DNA of 64,000 nt, taken from assembly GCA_020847735.1 (NCBI GenBank), contig JADLBL010000012.1, positions 62,001 to 126,000 on the forward strand, in the 5' to 3' direction. Made by a program: the position numbers and the translations under genes. The notes beneath the pieces were generated by a model, which saw nothing but the letters and a program-made list of their open reading frames with translations, did no database searches and was not told the DNA's origin. The stretch comes from Candidatus Eisenbacteria bacterium. GTDB taxonomy: Bacteria > Eisenbacteria > RBG-16-71-46. This document shows, one piece after another, positions 54,411-62,181 of this stretch. Each line of letters starts with the position of its first letter. Position 1 is the stretch's first letter.

Positions 54411-54507
54411 TACCCGCGGCCTTCAAGTAACGCGTGAACCTCGCGCCCGATCTCCGTGCGGGGCGAGGCCGCGTCGCCCGGGTCGTCGCGCGATCGGCCG
54501 ACGCCGC

Positions 54508-56274
54508 TCAGCCGAGCCGTCGGACGACGATCAACGTCACGTCGTCGTTGGCGCCCTTCTCGCCCGCCCACTCGGTCACCGCCGCGACGATGCGGTCGAG
54601 GATCTCGGCGGCTGGCGCGTCCGAGTGACGGCGCACCAGATCCTCGAGCCGGAGCTCGCCCCAGAGCTCGCCGTGCTCGTTCTCGGCCTCGCTCACGCCG
54701 TCGGTGTACAGCACCAGCACGTCGCCGGGCTGAACGACGATGGGCCGCTCCTCGTACAGGGCGTCCGGCAGCACCCCCAGCGCGACGCCGCCCTCGACGA
54801 GCTTCTCGCAACCGCCGTCACGGTGAATGAGCAGCGGCGGATTGTGGCCCGCGTTGCTGAAGATGAACACCCCCGTCTTCCAGTCGAGCACGCCGTAGAA
54901 CGCGGTCACGAACTTGTTGCGCTCCGTGCTCTCGTGCAGCAGCAGGCTGGCCTTGCGCATCACCGCGCGAATCGCGAACTCGTTGCGGATCTCGGCGAGC
55001 AGGCTCATGCGGAAGCCGGCCATGATGAGCGCCGCCGGAATGCCCTTGCCGGAGACGTCGGCGATCGCCAGCCCGAGGCGCGACTGGCTGACCGGGATGA
55101 AGTCGTAGTAGTCGCCGCCCACCTCGTCGTGCGAGATCGAGGTGCCGGCGAGATCGAATCCCGGCACGTCGGGCGCCGCCGACGGCAGGAACGAGCGCTG
55201 GATGTCGCGCGCGATCGCCAGCTCGCGCTCCAGGCGACGTCGCTCCAGCAGGTCGCGCCCGATGCGCGCGCGCTGCAGCGCGACCGCCGCCTGCGAGGCG
55301 AACGCCGAGAGCAGCTCCAGATGCCCTTCGTGATAGGCGTCGCCGATGTCGCTCTCGAGGTTGAAGACGCCGATCAGCTGACCCTCGACCACCATCGGCG
55401 CCGCGAGCTCGCTGCGCGTTTCTGGCCTGGCGGTCACGTAGCGCGGATCGCTGCGCACGTCCGGCACGATCACCGCCTCGCCCGTCTTGGCCACCCAACC
55501 GACGATGCCCTGCCCGATCTGCAGGCCGAAAGCTTCCTCGGAGCCTTCCGGGTAGCCCGATTCGCTCACCACCTCCAGGGACCGCGTCTTGCGGTCCACG
55601 AGGTAGACGGCGGCCGCGTCGTAGTCCACGACCTGCCGCAGCGACTGCATGATCGCCTCGATGACCTCCTCGAGGTCGAACGGCGCCGCGAGGGCGCGCG
55701 TGATGTCGAGCAGCACGCCCTTCTCCAGCGCGCGGCGTTCGATCTGCTGGTAGAGCAGCGCGTAGTCGAGCGCGAACGAGACGCTTTCCGCCGCGACCTC
55801 GAGGCGGTCGAAATCCGCGTCGGTGAAGTCGCCGGCACGCTTGTCCAGGCACTCGATCGCGCCGAAGGCTTCGCCGCGACGCAGCAGCGGGACGACGAGC
55901 GCCGAGCGGAACGGCGCGCGCGGGCCGCGCAGCCCCTCGGGAGGGGCCTCCCCCTCGGCGAGACGGAGCGGCCGGCCGCGCTCGATCACCCAGCCGGCGA
56001 GGCCTTCGCCCGCGCCCTGGCGCCGCTCCTGCGGGGCGCCGGCGCCGTCGGGGAAGTCGCGCGCGACCAGCCGCCGCCCGCCGCGGCGCGCGACCCAGAT
56101 GCGCGCCTGTTCGCAGTCCACGAGCTTGCCGCACAGCAGCGTGGCCGCACGGAGCAGATCGAGCAGGTGATGCGGGCCGCTGATTCCCTCCGGGCCGATG
56201 AGGGACTGCGCCGAGATGCGCGGCAGTGCCGCGTCGGCCGGCCCGGACAGGGACGTCGAGGTGGGTTCGCTCAC
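54508..56274 (-). CDS. GAF-GAF-SpoIIE (PP2C) serine phosphatase, RsbU-like
   Basis: A 588-residue cytoplasmic signalling phosphatase. Two GAF-type sensor domains lie at about residues 30-180 (FRSALVVPLLRRGEAFGAIECL) and 185-345 (VVPLV-like LAAPMVVEGQLIGVFNLES). The C-terminal SpoIIE domain has DEVGGDYYDF, IADVSGKGIPAAL, LYTDGVSEAEN and GANDDVTLIVV, with the metal-binding Asp residues intact. Such proteins dephosphorylate anti-anti-sigma factors, as RsbU does in Bacillus. No anti-sigma gene is in view. Start is GTG 56274, with the -10 TAGCGT only 6 nt upstream and no Shine-Dalgarno, so probably leaderless. Confidence 0.92.
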   Translation of the reverse strand: MSEPTSTSLSGPADAALPRISAQSLIGPEGISGPHHLLDLLRAATLLCGKLVDCEQARIWVARRGGRRLVARDFPDGAGAPQERRQGAGEGLAGWVIERGRPLRLAEGEAPPEGLRGPRAPFRSALVVPLLRRGEAFGAIECLDKRAGDFTDADFDRLEVAAESVSFALDYALLYQQIERRALEKGVLLDITRALAAPFDLEEVIEAIMQSLRQVVDYDAAAVYLVDRKTRSLEVVSESGYPEGSEEAFGLQIGQGIVGWVAKTGEAVIVPDVRSDPRYVTARPETRSELAAPMVVEGQLIGVFNLESDIGDAYHEGHLELLSAFASQAAVALQRARIGRDLLERRRLERELAIARDIQRSFLPSAAPDVPGFDLAGTSISHDEVGGDYYDFIPVSQSRLGLAIADVSGKGIPAALIMAGFRMSLLAEIRNEFAIRAVMRKASLLLHESTERNKFVTAFYGVLDWKTGVFIFSNAGHNPPLLIHRDGGCEKLVEGGVALGVLPDALYEERPIVVQPGDVLVLYTDGVSEAENEHGELWGELRLEDLVRRHSDAPAAEILDRIVAAVTEWAGEKGANDDVTLIVVRRLG

Positions 56275-56280
56275 GCACGC

Positions 56281-56309
56281 ACGCTAGCAGGGAGGCCGGC
56301 GCGGGCCAA
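56281..56309 (-). promoter_or_regulatory. Promoter of the SpoIIE-type gene (TTGGCC-17-TAGCGT), start-proximal
   Basis: Minus strand: -35 TTGGCC at 56309-56304, 17-nt spacer, -10 TAGCGT at 56286-56281. The GTG at 56274 begins 6 nt after the -10 box, so the transcript begins at about the first codon. Confidence 0.55.
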
Positions 56310-56422
56310 GCCTGGCGCGGCGGCGCGACGGGCCCGTTTCGCGCGCTCAATCCGCGTGCCCGCCGGGCCGATACCCCCGGGGCGAACGGCCGGCGACCCC
56401 AACCTTCACCGTGGACCCAGGG

Positions 56423-58375
56423 ATGGCGAACGACCACAAGCGTCTCGGCGAGATGCTGACCGAGGCGGGACTCGTCGACGAGCAGCAGCTCGCGCGGGCG
56501 ATCGAGGAGCACAAGCGCACCGGCGTGATGCTCGGCGCCGCGCTGCTGTCGCTCGGGTTCGTTCGCGAACCCGACCTGGTCGCGCTGCTCCAGAAGCAGC
56601 TCCGTCTCCCGGTCGTGGACCTCGAGGAGACCGTCCCCGACGAGCACGCGCTGGCGAAGATCGCCGAGGAGCTCGCACGCAAGTACGTCGCCATCCCCGT
56701 CGAGGTCGGCAAGAAGGCGCTGACCGTGGCGATGGCCGACCCGCTCAACGTCGCCGCGCTCGAGGACCTGCGCTTCCATGCCGGCATGTTCATCCAGCCG
56801 GTGCTCGCGGGCGCCTCGCAGATCCTCGACGCGATCGAGCGCTACTACCACCTCGACAACTCCATGAACGAGGTGATCCGGAGCATCATCCAGCGCGACG
56901 ACGACATCGTGGTCAACGCCGTGCAGGAGGACGACGAGCGCGAGGCCGTGGACTCGCTGCTCAAGGAGGCCGAGGGCCGCCCGATCGTCCGGCTCACGAA
57001 CTGGCTTCTGCACCGCGCCGTCGAGGAGCGCGCCAGCGACATCCACATCGAGCCGCAGGCGAACGAGCTCGTCGTCCGTCTGCGGGTGGACGGCCTGCTT
57101 CGCGAGGAGCAGCGCCTACCGAAATGGACACAGAGCGCGATCGTCTCGCGCCTCAAGGTGATCGCGAATCTCGACATCGCCGAAAAGCGCCAGCCGCAGG
57201 ACGGCCGCCTGGTCGTCGAGATCGGCGACCGCCGCGTGGACATGCGCGTCTCGACGCTGCCGCTCACGAACGGCGAGAAGGTCGTGATGCGCGTCGTGGA
57301 CCAGGGCGGCGGGCGCGTTTCGCTCGACTCCATCGGACTGGACGAGCGCGAGCTCGGCCGGCTCAAGGGCTTCCTGGAGCGGCCGCAGGGCATCGTGCTG
57401 GTCACCGGCCCGACCGGCTCCGGCAAGTCCACGCTGTTGTACGCCGCGCTGCGCCACGTCCAGGACGTGACGCGCAACATCACCACCGTCGAGGACCCGG
57501 TCGAGTTCCAGTTGCCGGGGATCAACCAGGTGCAGGTGGACGAGAAGGCCAAGAAGACGTTCGCCGCGGCGCTGCGCTCGATCCTCCGCCAGGATCCCGA
57601 CGTCATCATGATCGGCGAGATCCGCGATCACGAGACCGCGCAGATCGCGTTCCGCGCGTCGGTCACCGGCCACCTCGTGCTCAGCACCGTGCACACGAAC
57701 GACGCCGCCGGCGCGGTCACGCGGCTGGTGGACCTCGGGCTCGAGTCGTTCATGGTCGCCTCCTCGCTGCTCGGCGTGGTCAGCATCCGCCTGGTGCGCA
57801 CCATCTGCCCCCGCTGCACGACGGCCTACGAGGTCGAGGCTTCGGAGCTCAACCGCGTCGCCGGCAACCTTGCGGCGGCGACCGGCAAGATCCAGCTCCA
57901 TCGCGGCGCCGGCTGCCCGCACTGCCGCGAGACCGGCTACTCCGGCCGCACCGGCATCGTCGAGATCCTCGAGGTGGACGACAGCGTCCGCTCGCTCATC
58001 ATGCGCGGCGCGCCCGACGCCGACATCCGCAAGGGCGCGATCGAGGCGGGCATGCGACCGATCGGCGAGGACGGCCTCGGCAAGATCCTCTCGGGCCGCA
58101 CGACGCTCGAAGAGGTCTCGCGTGTCGTCTACCTGCCCGAGCAGGGCGTGCGCGTCTGCCCTCACTGCACCGGCGTCGTTTCGAAGGACTACGAGTACTG
58201 CCCGTCCTGCGGAACGTTCGTGGGCGAACACTGCGAGCGCTGCCACAAGCGGCTCGACGGCGAGTGGCGCTTCTGCCCGTCGTGCGGACTCGAGAACCGC
58301 GCACGCACCGGAGCCCACCGGCCGAGCGATTCGCGCTTCACGCACCTGCCGCCGGGACTGCGCAAGGCCGGGTAG
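56423..58375 (+). CDS. Type II/IV secretion-pilus ATPase (GspE/PilB) with extra C-terminal zinc ribbons
   Basis: A 650-residue extension ATPase that powers pilus or pseudopilus assembly. Residues ~8-140 are the MshEN N-domain (RLGEMLTEAGLVDEQQL). Then ASDIHIEP, GPTGSGKST (Walker A, 329-337), EDPVEFQLPG, GEIRDHETAQIAFRAS and CPRC...CPHC (the usual C4 zinc site). After the normal end, ~60 more residues hold CPHC, CPSC, CERC and CPSC, a double zinc ribbon not normal for this family. ATG 56423 is preferred by homology; GTG 56411 is also open. No pilin or GspF gene is next to it. Confidence 0.92.
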   Translation: MANDHKRLGEMLTEAGLVDEQQLARAIEEHKRTGVMLGAALLSLGFVREPDLVALLQKQLRLPVVDLEETVPDEHALAKIAEELARKYVAIPVEVGKKALTVAMADPLNVAALEDLRFHAGMFIQPVLAGASQILDAIERYYHLDNSMNEVIRSIIQRDDDIVVNAVQEDDEREAVDSLLKEAEGRPIVRLTNWLLHRAVEERASDIHIEPQANELVVRLRVDGLLREEQRLPKWTQSAIVSRLKVIANLDIAEKRQPQDGRLVVEIGDRRVDMRVSTLPLTNGEKVVMRVVDQGGGRVSLDSIGLDERELGRLKGFLERPQGIVLVTGPTGSGKSTLLYAALRHVQDVTRNITTVEDPVEFQLPGINQVQVDEKAKKTFAAALRSILRQDPDVIMIGEIRDHETAQIAFRASVTGHLVLSTVHTNDAAGAVTRLVDLGLESFMVASSLLGVVSIRLVRTICPRCTTAYEVEASELNRVAGNLAAATGKIQLHRGAGCPHCRETGYSGRTGIVEILEVDDSVRSLIMRGAPDADIRKGAIEAGMRPIGEDGLGKILSGRTTLEEVSRVVYLPEQGVRVCPHCTGVVSKDYEYCPSCGTFVGEHCERCHKRLDGEWRFCPSCGLENRARTGAHRPSDSRFTHLPPGLRKAG

Positions 58376-58422
58376 CCGGCGATCCGCGCGGCGACGGCGC
58401 GCGAGCGAGGCGCACGCGCGCG

Positions 58423-58452
58423 TTGAATCCACCTCCGCCGAGTGCCTAGACT
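58423..58452 (+). promoter_or_regulatory. Candidate promoter for small ORF and thioredoxin-like gene (TTGAAT-18-TAGACT)
   Basis: -35 TTGAAT at 58423-58428, 18-nt spacer, -10 TAGACT at 58447-58452, leading to a leader of about 28 nt before the GTG at 58487. Confidence 0.55.
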
Positions 58453-58486
58453 GCGGGCGCCCTCACGCCACTCCCGGAGGCTCCGC

Positions 58487-58651
58487 GTGTTCCGTCGCCC
58501 TCGCGTCGCGATCTCGTCCGCTTCACGCGTGCCGCATGTCCGGCGCGACGCCCGCCACGCGGCGCACACGCGCCGCGCCGGGAGTCTCCTCGCGCCGGCG
58601 TGGAGCGCGGGGCCTCACGAGACAGGCCGCTTCGCGAAGGCGGCAGCGTGA
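58487..58651 (+). CDS. Putative 54-aa small protein coupled to the thioredoxin-like gene
   Basis: GTG at 58487 has GGAGG exactly 6 nt upstream, and the frame ends in TGA at 58649-58651, which overlaps the GTG of the next gene (GTGA). A promoter lies 35 nt upstream. The peptide is Arg/Ala/His-rich (MFRRPRVAISSASRVPHVRR) and matches no family I know. The arrangement supports translation, while the composition is what random GC-rich sequence would give. It could be a real small protein, a translational leader, or a chance frame. Confidence 0.35.
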   Translation: MFRRPRVAISSASRVPHVRRDARHAAHTRRAGSLLAPAWSAGPHETGRFAKAAA

Positions 58652-59244
58652 GGTACCGCGCGCTCGCCGCCGTCGCCCTCGCGGTCGTCGCGTCGCTCGC
58701 GGTCTGGCGCGGCGAGCTGTTCACGGTCCAGAAGCCGGGCGCGAAGGCGCTGCCGCTGTCGCTCGGAGCAGGCCCGCGGCCGGCGGCGGACTTCGACGCG
58801 TGGCTCGCGGCCGTGCCCGCGGGCAGCGAACACCTCGCGCCGGGGGAGGGCGTCCTGCTCGTCCACTACTGGGCGCCGTGGGAACGCCGCGGCGCGGAGC
58901 AGGCGCGCGGGCTGGATTCCCTGCGCCGCGCGCTGCCGCCGGGGAGCGTGCGCGTCCTGGTGGTCTGCTTCGACCCCTACCCTTCCGTCGCCCGCTACGT
59001 CGCCCGCCTGCGCCTGCGCCTGCCCGTCCTGCTCGATCCCCGCCACGAGCTCGAGCGGCAACTTCCCTGCCCGAGCATTCCGTTCACCTACGTCGTGGAC
59101 CGCGGCGGCCGGATCGCGGTCGCGCAGGCCGGCGAGGTGGACTGGCTGTCGCCCGCGACCCGCGGCGTGATCGAGACGCTGGTCGCGGCGCCCGCGCTTC
59201 CTCACGAGCCCGGGCCGACCCCCGCGCCGCGCTCGGACTCCTGA
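58648..59244 (+). CDS. Exported thioredoxin-fold protein lacking the CXXC motif
   Basis: A 198-residue protein with an N-terminal hydrophobic segment (ALAAVALAVVASLAVW) acting as a signal or anchor. The thioredoxin/TlpA fold shows GVLLVHYWAPWERRG, VLVVCFDPYPSVARYVARL, and SIPFTYVVDRGGRIAVAQAG with the cis-Pro. The usual CXXC is replaced by W-E-R-R, so it should not be a thiol oxidoreductase; a redox-inert or chaperone-like role is plausible. Start GTG 58648 overlaps the preceding small frame. The C-terminus is Pro-rich (HEPGPTPAPRS). A hairpin follows. Confidence 0.7.
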   Translation: MRYRALAAVALAVVASLAVWRGELFTVQKPGAKALPLSLGAGPRPAADFDAWLAAVPAGSEHLAPGEGVLLVHYWAPWERRGAEQARGLDSLRRALPPGSVRVLVVCFDPYPSVARYVARLRLRLPVLLDPRHELERQLPCPSIPFTYVVDRGGRIAVAQAGEVDWLSPATRGVIETLVAAPALPHEPGPTPAPRSDS

Positions 59245-59260
59245 AGCGCACCGCACGCGA

Positions 59261-59288
59261 ACGCCCCGGCCGCGCGCGGCCGGGGCGT
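59261..59288. terminator. Bidirectional terminator
   Basis: An 11-bp perfect stem acgccccggcc/ggccggggcgt with a 6-nt loop (gcgcgc), between the convergent thioredoxin-like gene (stop 59244) and the minus-strand membrane protein (stop 59312). Confidence 0.65.
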
Positions 59289-59311
59289 CGCACTTCAGAT
59301 GGCGGGAGCGG

Positions 59312-59818
59312 TCAGGCGCGAGCGGCGTCCTGGGAGCGTCGCTCCAGCGCGCCGCGCAGCAGCGCCCAGCCGCCGAACAGCGCCGCGGTGTAGAGCACGT
59401 CGGACGCGAACGTGTTGCGCAGGAACGGCAGCGCGGCGACGTAGCATTCGACCAGGCCCGCTCCGGTGCGCGGATAGTAGCCGCTCGCCCACATGCCGAA
59501 ATTCGACAGCGCGAAGAACGCCAGCGAGCTCGTGAGCGTCGCTCCGGCGAAGCGCGGCAGCGAGCGCGCCCGGCCGAGGATCGCCGAGCCGAGGAACAGG
59601 CAGGCGGCCAGCCCGGCGTAGTTCCAGAACATGCTGACCGGGTGGTAGAAGCCGATGATCGCGTCGCTCAGCAGCACGGCCGCGAACGGCACCAGCCAGG
59701 CGGCCCGGCGGTCGAGCGTGGCGCCGGCGAACAGCCCGATGGCGGCGACCGGTGCGAAGTTCGGCGGGTGCGGCAGCAGGCGTGACGCGGCCGCCAGCAG
59801 GATCAGGACGTAGACCAT
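59312..59818 (-). CDS. Small integral membrane protein (DUF6580-like)
   Basis: A 168-residue protein with four to five membrane helices (VYVLILLAAASRLLP, LVPFAAVLLSDAIIGFY, WNYAGLAACLFLGSAI, LTSSLAFFALSNFGMWASG). The N-terminal PHPPNFAPVAAIGLFAG and the later SNFGMWASGYYPRT are characteristic of a small conserved family sometimes annotated DUF6580, of unknown transport or structural role. GGGAGG lies 7 nt before the ATG at 59818. An apparent longer N-terminus is the tRNA gene read as protein, so it is rejected. Follows tRNA-Ala by 38 nt. Confidence 0.72.
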   Translation of the reverse strand: MVYVLILLAAASRLLPHPPNFAPVAAIGLFAGATLDRRAAWLVPFAAVLLSDAIIGFYHPVSMFWNYAGLAACLFLGSAILGRARSLPRFAGATLTSSLAFFALSNFGMWASGYYPRTGAGLVECYVAALPFLRNTFASDVLYTAALFGGWALLRGALERRSQDAARA

Positions 59819-59856
59819 CGGCAAACCTCCCCGGGTTCGGCGCGGCCGGAAGAAAG

Positions 59857-59932
59857 TGGTGGAGCTGAACGGGATCGAACCGTCGACCTCTTGACTGCCA
59901 GTCAAGCGCTCTCCCAGCTGAGCTACAGCCCC
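59857..59932 (-). tRNA. tRNA-Ala (GGC)
   Basis: A complete 76-nt cloverleaf including encoded CCA. Acceptor stem GGGGCTG pairs with CAGCTCC and contains the G3:U70 pair that marks alanine tRNAs. The D-arm reads AGCTCAGCTGGGAGAGC, the anticodon loop is CTGGCAG with GGC, and the T-arm includes GGTTCGATCC. The anticodon GGC reads GCC and GCU, frequent codons here. Its own promoter is at 59955-59984. Confidence 0.96.
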
Positions 59933-59954
59933 ACCTGGAGTTTCGGGCCGCAAT

Positions 59955-59984
59955 CTATTACCCCAGCGGCCCTTCACGCGTCAA
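59955..59984 (-). promoter_or_regulatory. tRNA-Ala promoter (TTGACG-18-TAATAG)
   Basis: Minus strand: TTGACG at 59984-59979, 18-nt spacer, TAATAG at 59960-59955. The TSS would lie near 59948, about 15 nt before the mature 5' end (59932). Confidence 0.65.
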
Positions 59985-60006
59985 CTTCGGACCGTGTCGG
60001 AACCGC

Positions 60007-62181
60007 TCAGGGCAGCGCGATGTCGCCCTTCATCGCCCGCTGCGCGCCAACGCCTCCGGGCATCAGCGCTTTCAGCTCCTCCCTCCAGCGCACCGCCTCG
60101 GCGTCCTCGCGGACGGCCGTCGGGTCGAGCTCGAAGTAGCGCTCGAGCGAGCCCAGCGCTTCGGGGTAGTAGCCGAACTGCCTCTGCACCAGGCTCCAGT
60201 TGCGCCAGGCGCCCGCGTACCCGGGCGCGAACGCCACCGCTGCGCGCGCCTCGAGGACGGCGCCCGCGCGGCGTTCCTCGTGCGGGGCGTAGAGCCGGCT
60301 GAGCACGATGTGCGGCACGGGATCGTAGGGCGCGAGCGCGGCGGCCACCTGCGCGAAGCGCAGGGCGTTGACCGAATCGCCCGCCTCGAAGGCGCGCCTC
60401 GCCCCTTCCCCGGCGCGTCCGGCGTCGCGGCCGAGAGCGAACCGCAGTGCCAGCAGGTCCGCGCGCGCGCCCGCGGTGTCGCCCGTGGCCGTGCGCGCGA
60501 TGGCGAGCGCGAAGCGCGAAAGCGGCGGAGCCTGCGCGGAGGCGAGGTCCTGCTCGAACGCGTCCACCGCCGCCTCCGGGTGCCCGCCCAGCAGGTAGCC
60601 GATGCCCAGGTTGAACCACAGTGCGTCCTCCTGGGTGCGGTCCACGAGCCGGCGCTCGCGCGCGTCCCATGTAAAGGTGTACACGGCGCCGCGGCCGAGC
60701 ACCTCGCGCCGGAACGCCGAACCGTAGTAGGAGCGCAGCGTCGTGTCGCGATAGACGCCGCGCACGAGCGGCCCGTCGCCGACCTGCACCGCCGCGAACG
60801 CCGGCACGCCGAAGAAGAAGAACCGGCTGCCGGAGGGAACCGTGGCGTGCGCCGCGCGCAGGTCCGAGACGCACTGCGCCGTCACGGCCATGCCGCGCTC
60901 GAGGTAGAAACGGCTGACGTGCGACTGGCCGCTCCAGGACGAGGGCGCGGTCGCGAACTCGTCGAGCGCGCGCGCCTGCTGCGCGGCGAAGCCCGCCAGC
61001 AGCACGACCGCGGCGGCGACGCCCGCCGGCGCGCGCCTCGTCGCCAGTGCCGCGGCCAGCGCGACCCCCGCCATCGCGAACAGGAAGTAGTACGAGCTCC
61101 AGAGCGGCGCCACCAGCGCCACCGGCAGCGCTCCGGCGACGATCCAGACGGCCACCGTCTTCCACGGCGACACGCCGGGTCCGTCCGCGGCGTTCGACGT
61201 CCCCGCGCCGGAGGCCGCGGTTCCGCGCGCCTGCGCGCCGCGCGCCGGCGCGCCGCCCACCGGCGCGGGCCCGCCTGCGCGGTTCGTCCCGGCGCGCGGG
61301 ACGAGCGCCGCGCCGAGCCCCGCCAGGACGAGCGCCGCGAGCGTCGCCCCTCCGGGCAGCGCTGGCGGAATCCACGGCGCGCCGCCGGCGCGCCACTCGA
61401 GTCCGAGCGCGACGCGCACGACGCCGGCCAGCGCCGCGACCGGACCCCATGGCGAGAGCGCCAGCGCCGAGCCGGGATCGTGGCGCCGCGACAGAACCGC
61501 GAGCGCGAGCGCCGCCCACGCGAGCGTCGCCGCGATCAGCGGCCAGCACCGGCCGAGCGCCGTCGCGGCGCGTTCGCCGGGACAGCGCGCCAGCAGCAGG
61601 GCGGGCGCCAGCGCCACCGCGGCCGATTCCTTGGCGAGCGGCGCGGCGAACAGCAGCAGCGCCGCGGTCACGATGCGGCCGCGCGCCGCCGCGAGCAGGC
61701 CGCCGAGCGCGAGCGCCAGCGCGAGCAGATCCTGCGCGCCCGAGGCCCACATCACCGGCACGTCCGCCGCGTAGGTCAGCGCGAAGATCCCGGCGGAGAC
61801 CGCCGCCACGCGCGCGCCCCCGAGCCGGCGCGCAAGAGCCCACAGCAGCGCGATCGAAACCAGCCAGAGCAGCAGGTTCGCGACGTGAAAGACGAGCGGC
61901 GACTCGCCGCCCGCGCGGCCGACGAACCAGAACCACGACACCCGGCCGAGCGGACGGAAGTAGTTGCCGATCGGGTCGGGCGACGTGAGCGCCGCCGGCA
62001 GCGACTTCAGCCGCGCCTGATCGAGGAACAGCCAGTCGTCGGCGAAGAACGGCTTCGTGAGCGCGGGCCACTGCAGCAGCGTCGCCGCCAGCAGCGCCAG
62101 CCCCAGCGGCGCCCATGTCGCACCCCCGCCGGTTCCGCGGGCGCGAGCGGCGACCGCCGCGGGCCGGCGGCGCGCGCGCAT
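60007..62181 (-). CDS. GT-C-like polytopic membrane protein with C-terminal TPR-like region
   Basis: A 724-residue protein. The first ~430 residues have about ten membrane helices. LTKPFFADDWLFLDQ soon after the first helix resembles the DD motif of GT-C glycosyltransferases (PMT/ArnT-like families). LLFAAPLAKESAAVALAPALLLA is another conserved patch. The last ~290 residues are soluble and helical with TPR-like pairs (LWFNLGIGYLLGGHPEAAVDAFEQDL, VLSRLYAPHEERRAGAVLEARAAVAF). ATG 62181 overlaps the HerA-like stop (ATGA). Lipid-linked sugar transfer to envelope glycans or proteins is an inference; no partner gene is close. Confidence 0.8.
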   Translation of the reverse strand: MRARRRPAAVAARARGTGGGATWAPLGLALLAATLLQWPALTKPFFADDWLFLDQARLKSLPAALTSPDPIGNYFRPLGRVSWFWFVGRAGGESPLVFHVANLLLWLVSIALLWALARRLGGARVAAVSAGIFALTYAADVPVMWASGAQDLLALALALGGLLAAARGRIVTAALLLFAAPLAKESAAVALAPALLLARCPGERAATALGRCWPLIAATLAWAALALAVLSRRHDPGSALALSPWGPVAALAGVVRVALGLEWRAGGAPWIPPALPGGATLAALVLAGLGAALVPRAGTNRAGGPAPVGGAPARGAQARGTAASGAGTSNAADGPGVSPWKTVAVWIVAGALPVALVAPLWSSYYFLFAMAGVALAAALATRRAPAGVAAAVVLLAGFAAQQARALDEFATAPSSWSGQSHVSRFYLERGMAVTAQCVSDLRAAHATVPSGSRFFFFGVPAFAAVQVGDGPLVRGVYRDTTLRSYYGSAFRREVLGRGAVYTFTWDARERRLVDRTQEDALWFNLGIGYLLGGHPEAAVDAFEQDLASAQAPPLSRFALAIARTATGDTAGARADLLALRFALGRDAGRAGEGARRAFEAGDSVNALRFAQVAAALAPYDPVPHIVLSRLYAPHEERRAGAVLEARAAVAFAPGYAGAWRNWSLVQRQFGYYPEALGSLERYFELDPTAVREDAEAVRWREELKALMPGGVGAQRAMKGDIALP

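Noticed and set aside
54625-58449. A 1274-codon plus-strand frame across the phosphatase and PilB ATPase
   Set aside because: Shadow of two real genes in other frames; it changes from antisense to out-of-frame without any domain.
59819-59977. N-terminal extension of the small membrane protein to 59977
   Set aside because: The extra residues (AVAQLGERLTGSQ...) are the tRNA-Ala gene read as protein; the ATG at 59818 has a proper GGGAGG.
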